Positions 43,990 through 55,765 of a DNA stretch of 64,000 nucleotides are shown here, piece after piece. The translations under genes were made by a program, and so were the position numbers. This stretch comes from Narthecium ossifragum (Eukaryota > Streptophyta > Magnoliopsida > Dioscoreales > Nartheciaceae), in the NCBI GenBank assembly GCA_963920575.1, contig OY986973.1, positions 13,037,397 through 13,101,396 on the forward strand. The letters run 5' to 3'. How positions within the stretch are numbered: the stretch's first letter is position 1; the number at the start of each line of letters is the position of its first letter. A model generated the notes under the pieces. It saw only the letters and a program-made list of their open reading frames with translations, had not been told where the DNA came from and did not search any database.

Positions 43990-44934
43990 TTTAAAAACAG
44001 GTTACCTTGGTGGGTTGCCTCCCACCCAACGCTTTATTTAACGTCTAGGGCAGGACGTACTTCAAAACCTTAAGGTTCAATTTCGCCGCCCAATCCTTCC
44101 TTGTAGTGCCTACAACTCGCTCCAAGATCATTTTAATTTGCCTATTGCTCACCTCAACTTGTCCCGATGTTTGAGGGTGGAAAGGAGTCGCAACCTGATG
44201 GGTATCTCCTCAACATTGACTCAAACGCTTTATTGCAAAAGTGTGTTCTCCCGTCACTTATAATCACCCGAGGTGTTCCAAACCTTGTAAAAATCATATC
44301 CTTAAAAAAAAACTCACCACGGCCTTACTGCAATGGCTTCAATCCACTTAGATACGTAATCCACAACAACAATAATATAAGTGTACCCATATGATGGAGG
44401 AAACGGTCCCATGAAGTCTACGCCCCAAACATCGAACAATTCGACCACTAGATTATTTGTCAGAGGCATCTCATTCCTTTTGCTTATGTTCCCTGATCTT
44501 TGACATCTGTCACACTTAGCAACAAAATTAAACGCATCTTTGAATAAGGTAGGCTAGAAGAAACCAGATTGAAGAACTTTAAAAGCATTTTTCTTACCTC
44601 CAAAATGTCCTCCACAAGTTAATTCATGACTAAATTTCAATATATCATCATGCTCAGATTTTGGAACACAAGGCGTTATTATTTGATCAGGACGGTGCTT
44701 AAATGAATAAGGGTCATCCCAAAAGTAATATCTAACTATAGACAAAAATCTTTTCTTTTCCAGTGAACTTAAATCAATACGCAGAACATTACTAGCTAAA
44801 TAGTTAACAATATCCGCATACCAGGGCTCTTTACCATTCACAGGAAAGAGTTGTTCATCGGGAAAACATTCTTGGATGGGTTGTACATCCTTAGGCCCGG
44901 CCATGCGTTCCAATCGCGACAGGTGATCTGCCAC
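43990..44934 (-). pseudogene. Athila-like pol fragment: RNase H end and integrase
   Basis: 44934-44554 reads ADHLSRLE…FPDEQLF…PWYADIVNYLAS…YYFWDDPYSFK…CGGHFGGKKNAFKVLQSGFF, the RNase H/integrase junction and zinc-binding region typical of the Athila lineage. Further down the minus strand come [37 protein letters not shown] and, after a frameshift, [15 protein letters not shown], which gives the D, D and E of the integrase core. The end has LGGRQPTKVT, the conserved last residues of pol. RT and gag are not in the window. Confidence 0.85.
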
Positions 44935-45435
44935 TACATATAACCCTTATTCTAATACATATAATCCAGATTGGAGTAATCATCCTAATTTTAGTTGGAA
45001 ACCACAACAGTCAAGTAACCTTCAAGGACAAAACGATACAGTTAATCCTTCTGTTTTCAAAAATACTCACCTAAAACTTCTGCATATCCTAATCCTGGGT
45101 ACCTTCCGGAACCAATTTCAGCCCCTTCGACCCTAATCACCTCTGAACCCACTTTGAGTTCCATCCTTTTAGCCATAAATGAAAATTTTAGTGAAATGAG
45201 ACGTGACCTAAAAAGTGATATTTCAAAACAGAAAAATAATGCGTTTAAAATAGAAAACCAATGTAATTCTAATATACCCAATATGCTGCTACATTTGAGA
45301 ATTCATTAGGCTAACTCTCTAACACTATAGCCAAAAGAGAGGACAGACATTTACCACGTCAACCAGTCACCAACCCGATAGGCCAGCACTATGTTGAAAG
45401 CCAAAACTTTGAGAGTGCCAAAGCCGTTGTGACCC
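44935..45435. other. Unclassified segment between Athila fragment and Harbinger element
   Basis: AT-rich sequence with only short frames. It may be decayed Athila sequence. It is the left flank of the Harbinger element. Confidence 0.4.
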
Positions 45436-45982
45436 TTAGACCTCGTTTGGTATGGGGTTAGGAAAAGTGGGAATAAGGGATTTTAGGGTTAGGAAAAGTG
45501 GGAATAAGGGGAGGGAATAAAGTTATTCCACTTTGGTGTTTGGTTGTAAAATGGGGATAACTTTGTAATGATTGGTTGGAATAAATGGTGGAATTGATGT
45601 GGGATGAAGGGTAAATACCATAAATGCCCTTGGGGGGTGAAGCCATTTTTAATTGTCATAAATCTCATTGACTAATACACACTACTGCATCATAACATAT
45701 TGTCTCCGAAAATTTTGTAAGCACCTTATAATATAAATATAGCTTTCAAAAATAATGCCTAATACATGGAATTTTTTTTAACTTATGTAAGCACATCATA
45801 ATATATTGTCCTCAAAAAAAGTGCAACTGCATCAACAGAAACTGCATATTTGGAAATTACGACAGATGATTTTCGAATAATACCACAATTACTAATAAAG
45901 ACGACATCAACCTAAATGGCATATTTAGGTATATGTTCCATCCTAAATCTAAACAAGACAACATAATACAAGGTCGGAAACA

Positions 45983-48557
45983 TCACAACAATAGCATAAC
46001 AGCAACTACAACGACTAAGAAGGCAACAAGTACATAGGCAATGGTCGAAGAAAACACTGAACACTGCTCGGCACGTGCCATGTTTGACTCCACATAAGTT
46101 GGTGTCGCGCCCCGGCCCGCGAAGGCCCAACCGGGCCGGGCGACGCGAAGCGGAACCTAACCTACTGCGGAAATTTTGGCGAGGTTTCCCTCTAATCGTA
46201 GTGGTTACCCTAACAAAACATAATCATCCTGTATTCACAAAAATTACAAACTCAGAGACTGAACTAATATAATATTACAAGCCTCAAACAGGGAAATTAT
46301 ACATTTATCACTCCCGTAGGAGACTATCTATAACAAAAGGGTACAAAGCTGGAAGATTGCCACCTCTCAAGCACCGCCAGACGCCGCCACGTCACCAAAC
46401 ACCGGCACGGCAGGGGCGACCGAAGAAGAGCTAGCGCCAGCACCTGCAAAACGCAGCCCGGGTAGGAGTGAACACTAAGCTCAGCAGGGACACTACACTA
46501 CGACACTCACAAGGGAGGGAACACAACAGTGTCGCCCTCGAGCAAGACTTGGGTATGCAGCAAGGGTCCCATAACCCTTTGCCGGTGTCTCTAGGCGTAT
46601 CCAACCATGGTCACCCCAACGGACTGGGCCCATCCTGGATACCCCTAGTGTCGCAGGGTGCTAGCTGCGGTCACCCAAAGGGACTGGGCCCACACTGATC
46701 GCCTCTGCTGGCAGGAAAAGACACTGCCTGGGCGGGACCCCTCCGATGGCTCCTAAGAACAAGACCCGACACCGGTTGCACCCACAACATCTGGCTCGAG
46801 GTAGACACGACCTCTAAACATCAAGCATCAAGTATTCAGGTCAAACTAACCCTATCATCGAAACGACTGAATACTACAGAATCGAGTCCTGGACCAAGCT
46901 ACCCACAACGGTCCTAGAGCTAGATCCGGGCTACCCGAAAACCCCGGATCGGCAACGTCCTACACAGATGCAACTAGTGCACAACACAATGCATGTATGG
47001 ACATGCACACGATAAATACATATAAGCATGCAACAGGATGTGATGATATAAATACAAGGTCTGGGCACTTCACCCTGCCGCCCCGGAGTGGTGAACAGGT
47101 AAATAAGGTCTAGGGAGCTGCTGCCGTGGTACCACCACCAACTGCCAGCAGTCCACCACAACGCCTGCACCGGGAAGCAGTCCCGCAAACAACAGCTCAC
47201 AACATAGCAGATAAAGCCCTCGGCGCACGCCGGCATGCAAGGCTATGGAAAGCTGTAGGGCTACCCGCCCGTTTATTCTACACAATCCCAGGAGTCATCA
47301 CTCCCCTGGTTCACCACTGCCCTATTATAGGGCTAGCATGCTTAATCATATGTATCAGTTATAAAACAGTAGAGAGAACCATCATACAAAGCCCCGCGGG
47401 CAAAAACCCACTTAAAAATACCCTTCAGCCACTAAGGGATTGATCTCCCTTCTCAAGGGGATCGATCTCCTTAGCACTTAGGGAGAAACCGTTCCTGTCA
47501 ACCGAGGGAGATCGATCTCCTCCTCCAGGGGGATCGATCTTCCTCGTGACCTGGGACTCACCGCCACCAGCCACCAAGGGATCGATCTCCCTTCTCAAGG
47601 GGATCAATCCCGCTCGGGCAAGCCGTGACACACCATAAGAGATCGATCCCTCCTCAAACGGGATCGATCCCAATGGGTTCTCCGGCGTACTTCCGGCGAG
47701 GAATACCGCCGGAAGACACATCCAAACTTAACCAAACTCTGGGATCTGATAGAACAAGATCCCACGAGTCCAAAACCGGTGAAAACACGAGGAATAACCA
47801 TGTACACAGATAGATCTAAGCAAAAGAACATGAATCAAATCGGAAAACTCAAAACCCCGAAATAAAGGTAGGTAGGAATCCCTACCGGAGTAAGAGCGGC
47901 TTAAATCCAAGCAGCTAGGCCTTAGATCTTCCTCAAACGAGCTCAGATCCAGCAAGAACGCGGCTCAAATCTCGGAAATCCCAAAAAAATCAAAGGATAA
48001 CGATCTCGTTTGCTTTATAGGCAAACAAACCGACATAAGGGAGATCGATCTCCCTTAGAGAAGAGATCGATCTTCCTTGCCATAACGGGTTTGACTTTTT
48101 GGCACAAGGAGATCGATCTCTTAGCTAGAGAGGATCGATCCCCCTTGTCCAGAAAGCTAGACTTGGGCCAAAACTAAAGCCCAAGCCCGGATCTTTTGAT
48201 CCCGGGTCCCACTAACCATTCTAAACAAACATTACCACAAACATGGTCAGTGTGTGCACACGCGCGAGTGTGAAACTAGCCGACAAGGTGCAATTTACCA
48301 AATTGCTCTTGCTGTCCACAGCGAGCCACAGGGGTAGAGGGACGGGTCCTCACAGTTGGCCTGCTTACTTCGTCATAAGAAGTCCAATTGTAATCTTCAT
48401 AGGATTTTGAAGCTTCGATCCAAGTTTGAAATTTGCGGTAACAGGCTCCTGGGAACTTGTGCACTTGAGCATGGCACTCATGCCATGTTGCATATATTCC
48501 CGGCCGCCAACCCCGATAGACCACATAAAAACTCATCTGGCATAAATTATTGGCCAT
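45983..48557 (-). CDS. RNase H1 hybrid-binding-domain protein with C-terminal hydrophobic tail, split by an LTR
   Basis: The first exon part (48557-48355) reads FYVVYRGWRPGIYATWHECH and then AQVHKFPGACYRKFQTWIEA, the complete 45-residue RNase H1 N-terminal/viroplasmin fold (R-loop or RNA:DNA hybrid binding). The C solo LTR interrupts it. When the LTR and one GTTGG copy are discounted, the same frame continues at 46102 and ends at a TGA at 45985-45983 after about 20 residues rich in Val, Leu and Ala. The protein would have about 105 residues: HBD, linker and a tail-anchor-like segment. A T-rich acceptor (TTTTTTTAG) sits 9 bases before the ATG. There is no RNase H catalytic domain. It follows the transposase gene by 100 bp. 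Confidence 0.7.
47440..47670. repeat. GATCGATC palindrome array 1 (family C solo LTR)
   Basis: About eight copies of GATCGATC or a one-base variant, with flanks such as GGGGATCGATCTCC and GAGATCGATCTCC. The array starts 1.34 kb from the LTR start; the stem-loop array in the C-variant starts 1.42 kb from its LTR start. Confidence 0.8.
48040..48150. repeat. GATCGATC palindrome array 2 (family C solo LTR)
   Basis: Four further copies (GAGATCGATCTCCC, GAGATCGATCTTCC, GAGATCGATCTCTT, AGGATCGATCCCCC) near the 3' end of the same LTR. Confidence 0.75.
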
Positions 48558-48657
48558 TAGTACAATCTAAAAAAACACAACATCAGAAATAGGAAATAAT
48601 GTGACAATTAAATTAAATGTTTAGCAAGATAATAAACACACAAAAGTAATTATAATC

Positions 48658-50035
48658 TCATGCTTCCAACCTTCTGTTTGCCCATAATTCTGCTGCAATT
48701 CTATCCCGCAATGAATCGCCCGCATTATCACCACGTACTCGCGGCATCTGTTGTGGATCTATGTCTTCATTACCTTCATCTAGTACCGTTTGATGAGATT
48801 GTGATAAGTAGGTATCGCGTTTCTGGCTTCTGATGATATAGTTGTGTATTACACAACACGCCATTACTATACGGCATTGCACATCGAAAGGGTATGATTG
48901 CATTATTCGCAGTACCTTAAATCGCATCTTTAGAACTCCAAATGCCCTTTCGACGTGATTGCGTAGTTGTGCATGACGATGGTTGTATATGTCCCTAGTA
49001 CCAGTATAGTCATTACCGCGGCTGGTGCGAACGTTTTGGAATTCACTAATGTGGTACCGTTGTCCTCTGTATGGTGCCAGGAAGTTCTTTCTATTTGCAT
49101 AACCAGAATCGACTAAATAAAATTTACCTACAATCAATGTCATCCTCACTGTTACTTGAAGATAACAACAGTGAATATATAAAAGTGGAGTTCACTAGAC
49201 TCAGTACCTTCTGGAACAGTGAAATGACCCTTGTTAATCACCGAATTTAAGATACGCATATCTGCCGCAGAACCTTCCCAGCCTACGACGACATGCACGA
49301 ATTGCAGATCAAATGACACGACTCCCATAATATTCTGTGATATGTACCCCTTCCGATTACGAAACCGCGGCTGGTCCTCTAAGGGGACAACTGCTGGAAT
49401 ATGTGTCCCGTCAATTGCACCAAGAGCGTTCTGCATAACACCATTGATGCATTTATGCGATAAAGCATAAGTACATGACATGAAATAGGCTCACTCATGA
49501 TAGAATATTGGTAAATACCTTAAACGGGGTGTAAGTGGAATTGCCCTGGAATATGGGATGGACGGGGGACATTACCACCAGGCAGCTGCATGTACTGAAA
49601 TCTTAATTCTTTGACGCCTTCCAATACGTGATTGAAATGGCGGCTTATTGTTTAGCCAGAATGTTGAAACATCTCACACAACACTCTGTTAGAAGCTCCA
49701 TGTCCAATTGCGTGAAGAAAAATTGCAAGTTGCTCCCTGCTAGTCATGTTTGGTGTGTCTTCAATCAAACCCCTCCTCTGTAATGCACGACACAAGCCCT
49801 TAAACAATGTTTTCGACATCCTAAACATTTCCGGGCACCTATTTCCATGGCCGGACAAAATATCATTTATCAGTTGATGTCCAGTGAAAGGTCTAGTGCG
49901 ACAAGGCAGCGGGGCTTGGCGCTGTGACATGGATGCACAGTCATCTACTACTGCCTAAATAATCATAATCTCCTCCTCAGATGAATCCGAGGAGGACTCA
50001 TATGATAGAAAACTCATTTCTACAAAATTTAGCAT
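48658..50035 (-). pseudogene. PIF/Harbinger transposase (DDE) with premature stops
   Basis: Three exons can be placed by splice signals: 50035-49519, 49430-49208 and 49127-48658, about 400 codons, the usual size. Exon 1 has the acidic N-terminus (SYESSSDSSEEEIMII) and the helix-turn-helix part (MTSREQLAIFLHAIGHGASN). Exon 2 has GAIDGTHIPA (first D). Exon 3 has YLVDSGYANRKNFLAPYRG (second D) and RNHVERAFGVLK (E). The enzyme would cut and paste the element with the Myb-like partner. Exon 1 has TAG at 49957-49955 (expected Gln), TAA near 49656 (expected Glu) and a likely one-base insertion before the donor site, so it is inactive. Confidence 0.88.
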
Positions 50036-53000
50036 AGTATGTTGATCAATAAATTAAAATAACGAGATAACCAATATAGACCAATTTTAAATGACGTTAT
50101 TTGATGATGCTTACCAATTTTAAATAACGTTAAGATCACGAGAATCCAAATACGGTTACTGTTATGTTCCAACGGTCTACTAGTCATTGTCACTGTGTTC
50201 CACTAATAAGGCACCTTCATGCAAGGCCGAGAACTCCACTGGAGTCCAAAGCAGCACCGACCGAAGCGGTTAGCAATGCCAGCGACGGTCATGGGAACGA
50301 CGAAGAAGGAAAGAGGTGGCGGAGATGGGAATGGTGGGCAGGCGTGACGCGGCGAAGGCCCGGAGGCGGTGACAGTGTCCTCTCTCGACTGCTCGGCGGC
50401 CAAGCAATGAAGTAATGGCAAGAGTGGTAGAATCGGAAGGAAAGAAGGCATGGATATGGATTGGGGCAATAGGATGGAATATATAGAAGTATGACAGGAT
50501 GAGGGGGTGTTGGGGAGTCTTGTTGGGACGGCAAAAAGAAAAATAACAGGGAGGGAGGAGTGGAGCTGTGGAGATCCAAATGAGAGATAGGGGGGGCCGG
50601 ATGGAGAGAACCAACTCACAACTCACAACTCACAACTCTAGATAAGATACAAAAGAAAGCTTATATATGGCATAAAGATAAGTGGGCAAGAGCATAAAAA
50701 AACCATTTTATCTCTACGTACAAACAGCTCATCTATGAGTTAATAAGATGCTAATCTTCAAATTACTGGACCAGCTTACAGAAATAAACTTAAAAATCAA
50801 ATAATATGATAATCAAATCTCCATTGGCAATTCATAATGTGGGTGCATTGCATGTATGCAACAGAAATGGGTCACTGCTCCGCTGCAAGATTTTTATATG
50901 CATATGAGCATGCATTGTTCATGGTTGATGTATTGCAAATTGCCATCGACTCATCAACAGAAGCTAGATCCACCAAATGGAATATCTCAGACTAGAAAAA
51001 TTTCAGAGAGTGGCAATAAGAATCCAACACATAGGCATGTCTTATAAACTTGAGCAAAGCTTACAACATAACTGCTGTAACAGGAAAACATATGCGAGCA
51101 TATGTCTAAACCAATTAGAAGAGGTCACTTTGCAAAAACATATATGCTCCTCATACCCCACAAGGTAAGCAATGCCAGCAACTTGCTTATTAATTACAAT
51201 GACTTGCTCATTAATTAGAACAAGTAGTACCATACAAAAACAAACAAAATATAAAAGGGAACATAAATTTGAACTCAGATATAGAAGCAATACCTTCAAG
51301 CCACCGACCAAGGACTCAGATATCTCCAAATGAGCTCAGATATCTCTAGTGAAGAGAATGAGCTGAAGATGCAATATATAGAAGGGAACATAAATTTGAT
51401 GAGGACCTTCCAATTGAATAAGACAGTTTTTTTAACTCATGCATGTCAGCATGTGTTGTCAAAACAATCTGATATAGATTTGATACATGTCCACATAAAA
51501 CACAACATAACTGCTGTAAAAGCAGTCAAAAGTAGTCAAAAGCACACAACATAACTGCTGCAATATAGTACACAACAACATAATATGCAAACAGTTTAGT
51601 CCCCCGCTCAGCACATGTCTTCTCTACCACAACAAATCTCCAATTTGAATGACATCCCAAGCAGTCACAAGCCCACTGCAACACTGTTGTGGCCCTGATG
51701 TAACCCTTCACCACCATAGTTATCACCTGCTATAATAATAGCAACAAGTATGTTAATAATAGTAAAATAAAGAAAACATAATAATCCATTTTTTTGATAA
51801 TGAAAGTGAATAACACAATAACTACTATCTCAATTTATGCACAAAATAGGTACAACACAATTGATCTTTTTCAGCTGTCAGCTATCTCAATTTACATTTG
51901 ATTTGAGTCTCCATGCACATCTTACAATTAATTCATCAAGTAAGAGAGGATTTAATGCCAAATTATAGTATCACATTAAATTCTAATAAGATTTTACTGT
52001 TACAAATCAAATAAGTTAAATTCATTCAGTACTATGCATGTGCAAGATACAGAAATGCATGAATTTTCACAAACAATAATAACTAAGGTCTATTATCTTT
52101 CCAGAAAGGAATTAAGTATCAATAATTTCACGTTAATCTCGTTCGTTTCATATTTCTTGAGTTCCGGCCAGTGGTCTAATCTATCGGTCAAATGAACCCC
52201 ACTGCAGGAAAATTAGTGAAGATATGAACATAAAATAGGGAAAGAAAGGGATACCCACATTCTATTAATTATTAATTGGCTACTTCAAATTAAGAAAGGA
52301 AGGGTACTATTCCTCATTCTAAAATTTCTAAGTTACTAAAATAGTTCAAAATAAGGGAGCTGATCAGTACTTTTCCCCAGAATCATGAACACAAAATGAG
52401 AAAGATGGATGGAGATTAAAGCTACCCGGATCAGAAACCCATTTATGCCAACCTCCCACACACCCTGAGCCATGAAACCCACCAATCACCCTCCACCCCC
52501 ACACCAAATTCCAGTTCCTCCATTTAATGCCAACCTCCCACAAACCCTGAGCCACCCTCCTCTCTTCCCCCATTCCCAGCAAAACAAGTAAAAACAACTT
52601 GCATTCAAGTGCTCCCTCTTCATTTAATGAAAGCCAGTTATGTGATATGCATGGAGACTCAAATCAAATCTAAATCTAATGAATTAAGCCACTAAGCAAA
52701 AGCAGTACCTTATGAAAGCATAGATTGAAAACCAGGCATATCAGTAGAAACAAGGAATTATTTACACGAAAAGCTATTTGAAAGACAAAGGTAAATATAA
52801 ATAAAGATAGGTACATGTGTGCATGCACCTATGTGTATACATCATTACCTATTGTCAACAACAAGACCAAAATAAATGCTTCCAGAATGAAGTAGAAATA
52901 GCTGAAACATGAGACATGAGGCAGCTTCACCCCCAGGTCATTAGTGAACTTCACACTGTCATTACTAGGTTTGCTTCAAGTGAAGCATAGAGAAGAAAAG

Positions 53001-53279
53001 TTTTGGGGCAAATTAGCAGCAACAGAAACGTTTACGAAATCTTAACCAGCTTCCTTTTCCCATTAATGAAAACTCAATACTCAACACAAACCCATAGAAA
53101 GAAACTTGTCAAAAATTCCTTTTGACATGCTAATATTTTCACATTGTCTAACCCATAGCGATTCAGTGGTGACCTGAGATAATTCACATAATCCCAGATA
53201 TTCACATATCAAGTTCATACTGAGATACACTATCCAATAAATACTATGATAATGACACCCCTACAATATAACAGCTTAC
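50036..53279. other. Harbinger element interior, no gene seen
   Basis: A long AT-rich region between the two main genes. 50165-50640 is GC-richer and pyrimidine-rich on the minus strand, which would suit the leader of the transposase transcript. A c.85-bp duplication containing GCCAACCTCCCACA-ACCCTGAGCC lies at 52445-52555. I see no coding frame of substance. Confidence 0.5.
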
Positions 53280-54719
53280 CTAAAGAAGACCGCTACATGT
53301 TTGGATTTGACCCGCCATGTGTGCTACGGTCATTTTCCGGCATCCCATACGTTGTCCAGGTCCGATTAACTTGCTCAGCTTGGCCATCTTGACTTTGAGG
53401 TACATTGTAGGCAGGAAACAATTGGTGATATGCAAATGCGTGCGGCAAATCCGAGGGAGGCTGCCACATTGGTGGATGGTATGATGCTCCAACCTGTGCA
53501 CCCCATGTAGATGGCTGGGTGTCAACATTCCTAGTTGAGTTATATATATGCATGTGCACCCCATGTACCCATGGGTAACATTCTTACTAACTGAGTTATA
53601 TGCATTCACCCTTGATTCTACCCACTTGCTTTTTTTGTAGTCATTGTCGAGAGACAGAAATCCTAGCCTCTGTGACTCCTCGAATATCTCAGTCAACGCG
53701 ATCAATTGATCTACGTTAACGTCTGGCAAAGCCTAAGCTACTTTCATGCAGCGCGGAATAGAGTAATCGACGGCCCTTTGTAAGACCTCCTCTTTCATGT
53801 CCATCCTCCTCCGCATCATATTACCAATATGTTGTGTACCCACACTCTCGCCGGCCCCCTTGTCTTCTTACCCTTCTTGATGTACTCTCGCTGTTGTCGC
53901 TTTCTGCCGGAAGAACCCGACGCATCCGTGCCAGTACCACTGCCTCCACGTGTACTTTGTGGCGTGACTTGTGGTATTCGGTCACTGGAGTAGATATCTT
54001 GTGACCCGTCACCGTACGTTGAAGTAAGTGGTCCTCTTGGGTGGCATTCGTCGATATCGATATGAATAGCAGAAATACGTGACGGGAACGTGCGAGGAGG
54101 AGGTGTCTGAGCATCAGACGGAGTATCCGATGATCCAGTGCTCTCAGATATCTCCTCAACCACCATCTTACCACCGATCTTGCTGTTGGAGGAATACCCA
54201 CGCTCACTGTTGGCAGTATTTTTGCATGTTATGAGATTCATGACATCATAAAAGATGTAGACCTTGTCTCTAAGTGGGATGAACTTTGGAAATTCCTAGA
54301 GGATAGGAAAGAGAATATTAGATTATGTTAATAAGTCTCTTTAGAGCAAACATATGAATACTACTATGAGCATTCTTACCTTAACAAGCTCGTCCCATCC
54401 GTTTGCATCTGGTGGATCTACCATATTTCTCTCACTGCTCCAACCCCATCCAGTCTTGCCCTCCAGCTCTTTGTATAGGGCATGCGTCTTTTTTAGGGTT
54501 TTCAACCTGTGCTTGAGGTTTTTTAACTCAACCTTCTTCGCACGGTTCTCGTTGAATTCCTCTAGAACTTTACGCCAGGCATCTTTGGTGAACTGGCCGT
54601 TAATAAAGAACCCGTCAAGGAGTTTTCTTCTCAGTAGTTCTAGCAATTGGTTATCCTCTGCTTCTTTCCAATTTTCTTTCCTGCCTACTGTATTCGTATT
54701 GGCATTCCTCCTCGGCATA
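53280..54719 (-). pseudogene. Harbinger Myb/SANT-like protein gene, decayed
   Basis: Exon 1 (54719-54380) starts MPRRNANTNTVGRKENWKEA and has a Myb/SANT-like trihelix: NWKEAEDNQLLELL, then FTKDAWRKVLEEFN, then LKNLKHRLKTLKKTHALYKE and TGWGWSSE. The donor is at 54379. Exon 2 begins at 54295 (EFPKFIPLRDKVYIFYD), continues with a Ser/Thr/Pro-rich region and a basic stretch (SGRKRQQREYIKKGKK), and after a frameshift near 53825 has MRRRMDMKEEVLQRAVDY and LPDVNVDQLIALTEIFEESQ. A TAG at about 53733 replaces an expected Gln. In this superfamily the protein binds the TIRs and helps import the transposase. Confidence 0.82.
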
Positions 54720-55565
54720 TTTCTGTATGATAGCAGTAATTGTCTATTTCTAATAAACATTCTTCTACAACATGCATGGTGAATAATATAACAAGCTCTA
54801 TGACTTGATTCCATTTTTCAAATAATAGACAGTTGCCCAAAGCAGAGGACCAAGGCTCCCCTTAATTCTGTGTTAATTATCTATTTGCTCTTATCTTGCT
54901 TTGAATGCTGGAATATATGCTCCGTAGGTACTCATGACAGATGATGGATCATAGGTACTCATGGCATGCAAATATAAAGAAGGAAAAATTGAAACAGAAC
55001 AATCATTTCTGTGGGTTGGCATGCAAATCATCAAAATTGAAACAGATGATGGATCATAGTGTACACGAAGAGATCAATGCAGGGGAAGAGAGTAGAAAGA
55101 AGAAAGAAGAAAGAAGTAAGAAGTAAGAAGAAAGAAAGAAGAAAGAAGTAAGAAGCAGGAAGCCACGGAAAAATCGAGAAGAAAGAAGAAAGAAGAAAGA
55201 AGCAAGAGGCTTCGGCAAAATTAGTTGACAAGAAAGAAGAAAACCAGGATTCATACCAAGATCAGAGAAAACCCAAACAAAATAGAGACTGAAAACGGAG
55301 AAATAGACATCAAGCATTCATGTTGTAGGGAAGGGAAAGAACCAAAGAGGAAAGAGAGAAAACTTACCTGGAGAAGGCGATCGGAAGCTCAAGTTCTCTC
55401 CGTTAGAAAAGTGTTGTGCAGGGTGATTTGGAAAAGGGGCTTGGATGGGGGTTCCGCTCCCGTGCGTGGCATGGGATCGACGAAGGCAGGACCTCCTACT
55501 CTGAGGAGCACCAGATCTGTCCCTCTACACAGCGATTTCTGGGCATCACCGTCATTTTGTCCAGG
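54720..55565. other. Harbinger right subterminal region and purine-rich microsatellite
   Basis: 55085-55205 is a (AGAAAGA)n/(GAA)n-like purine tract. The segment 55360-55440 (minus strand CTTCTCCAG|GTAAGTTTTC) looks like a leader exon with a good splice donor for the Myb-like gene. The gap begins at 55566. Confidence 0.5.
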
Positions 55566-55765
55566 NNNNNNNNNNNNNNNNNNNNNNNNNNNNNNNNNNN
55601 NNNNNNNNNNNNNNNNNNNNNNNNNNNNNNNNNNNNNNNNNNNNNNNNNNNNNNNNNNNNNNNNNNNNNNNNNNNNNNNNNNNNNNNNNNNNNNNNNNNN
55701 NNNNNNNNNNNNNNNNNNNNNNNNNNNNNNNNNNNNNNNNNNNNNNNNNNNNNNNNNNNNNNNNN
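55566..55765. other. Assembly gap (200 N)
   Basis: Exactly 200 unknown bases, a conventional gap size. It removes the right terminus of the Harbinger element and the start of the next LTR. Confidence 0.99.

Larger units (their letters stand above)
46103..48354 (+). repeat. Family C solo LTR inside the Harbinger element
   Basis: 2,252 bp, TGTCGCGCCCCGGCCC to GGGTCCTCACA, with a perfect target-site duplication GTTGG (46098-46102, 48355-48359). The first 50 bases are self-complementary (GGCCCGCGAAGGCCC…GGGCCGGGCGACGCG). It contains two GATCGATC arrays. It is the best-preserved C copy in the window. Confidence 0.93.
45439..55565 (-). mobile_element. PIF/Harbinger DNA transposon, right end in gap
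   Basis: The left terminus is GACCTCGTTTGGTATGGGG, preceded by TTA (45436-45438), the 3-bp target site preferred by this superfamily. Minus-strand genes are, in order, a Myb/SANT-like DNA-binding protein (54719-53280), a DDE transposase (50035-48658) and a small RNase H1-HBD protein (48557 onward). The sequence just before the gap (GGGCATCACCGTCATTTTGTCC) resembles the complement of the left subterminal GTAAATACCATAAATGCCC, so the right TIR is probably inside the gap. Without the C solo LTR the element is at least 7.9 kb. Confidence 0.82.

Noticed and set aside
50203..50626. 138-codon minus-strand frame in the Harbinger interior as a gene
   Set aside because: All three minus frames are open over a pyrimidine-rich stretch, with no start context or domain; more likely a transcript leader.
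54354..54782. 142-codon plus-strand frame over the Myb-like gene
   Set aside because: It is the complement of the Myb/SANT exon, which has clear domain residues and splice signals on the minus strand.
55031..55317. Minus-strand Phe/Leu/Ser-rich frames as a membrane protein
   Set aside because: They lie over a purine-rich microsatellite (AGAAAGA)n; the hydrophobicity is a by-product of TTC/CTT codons.
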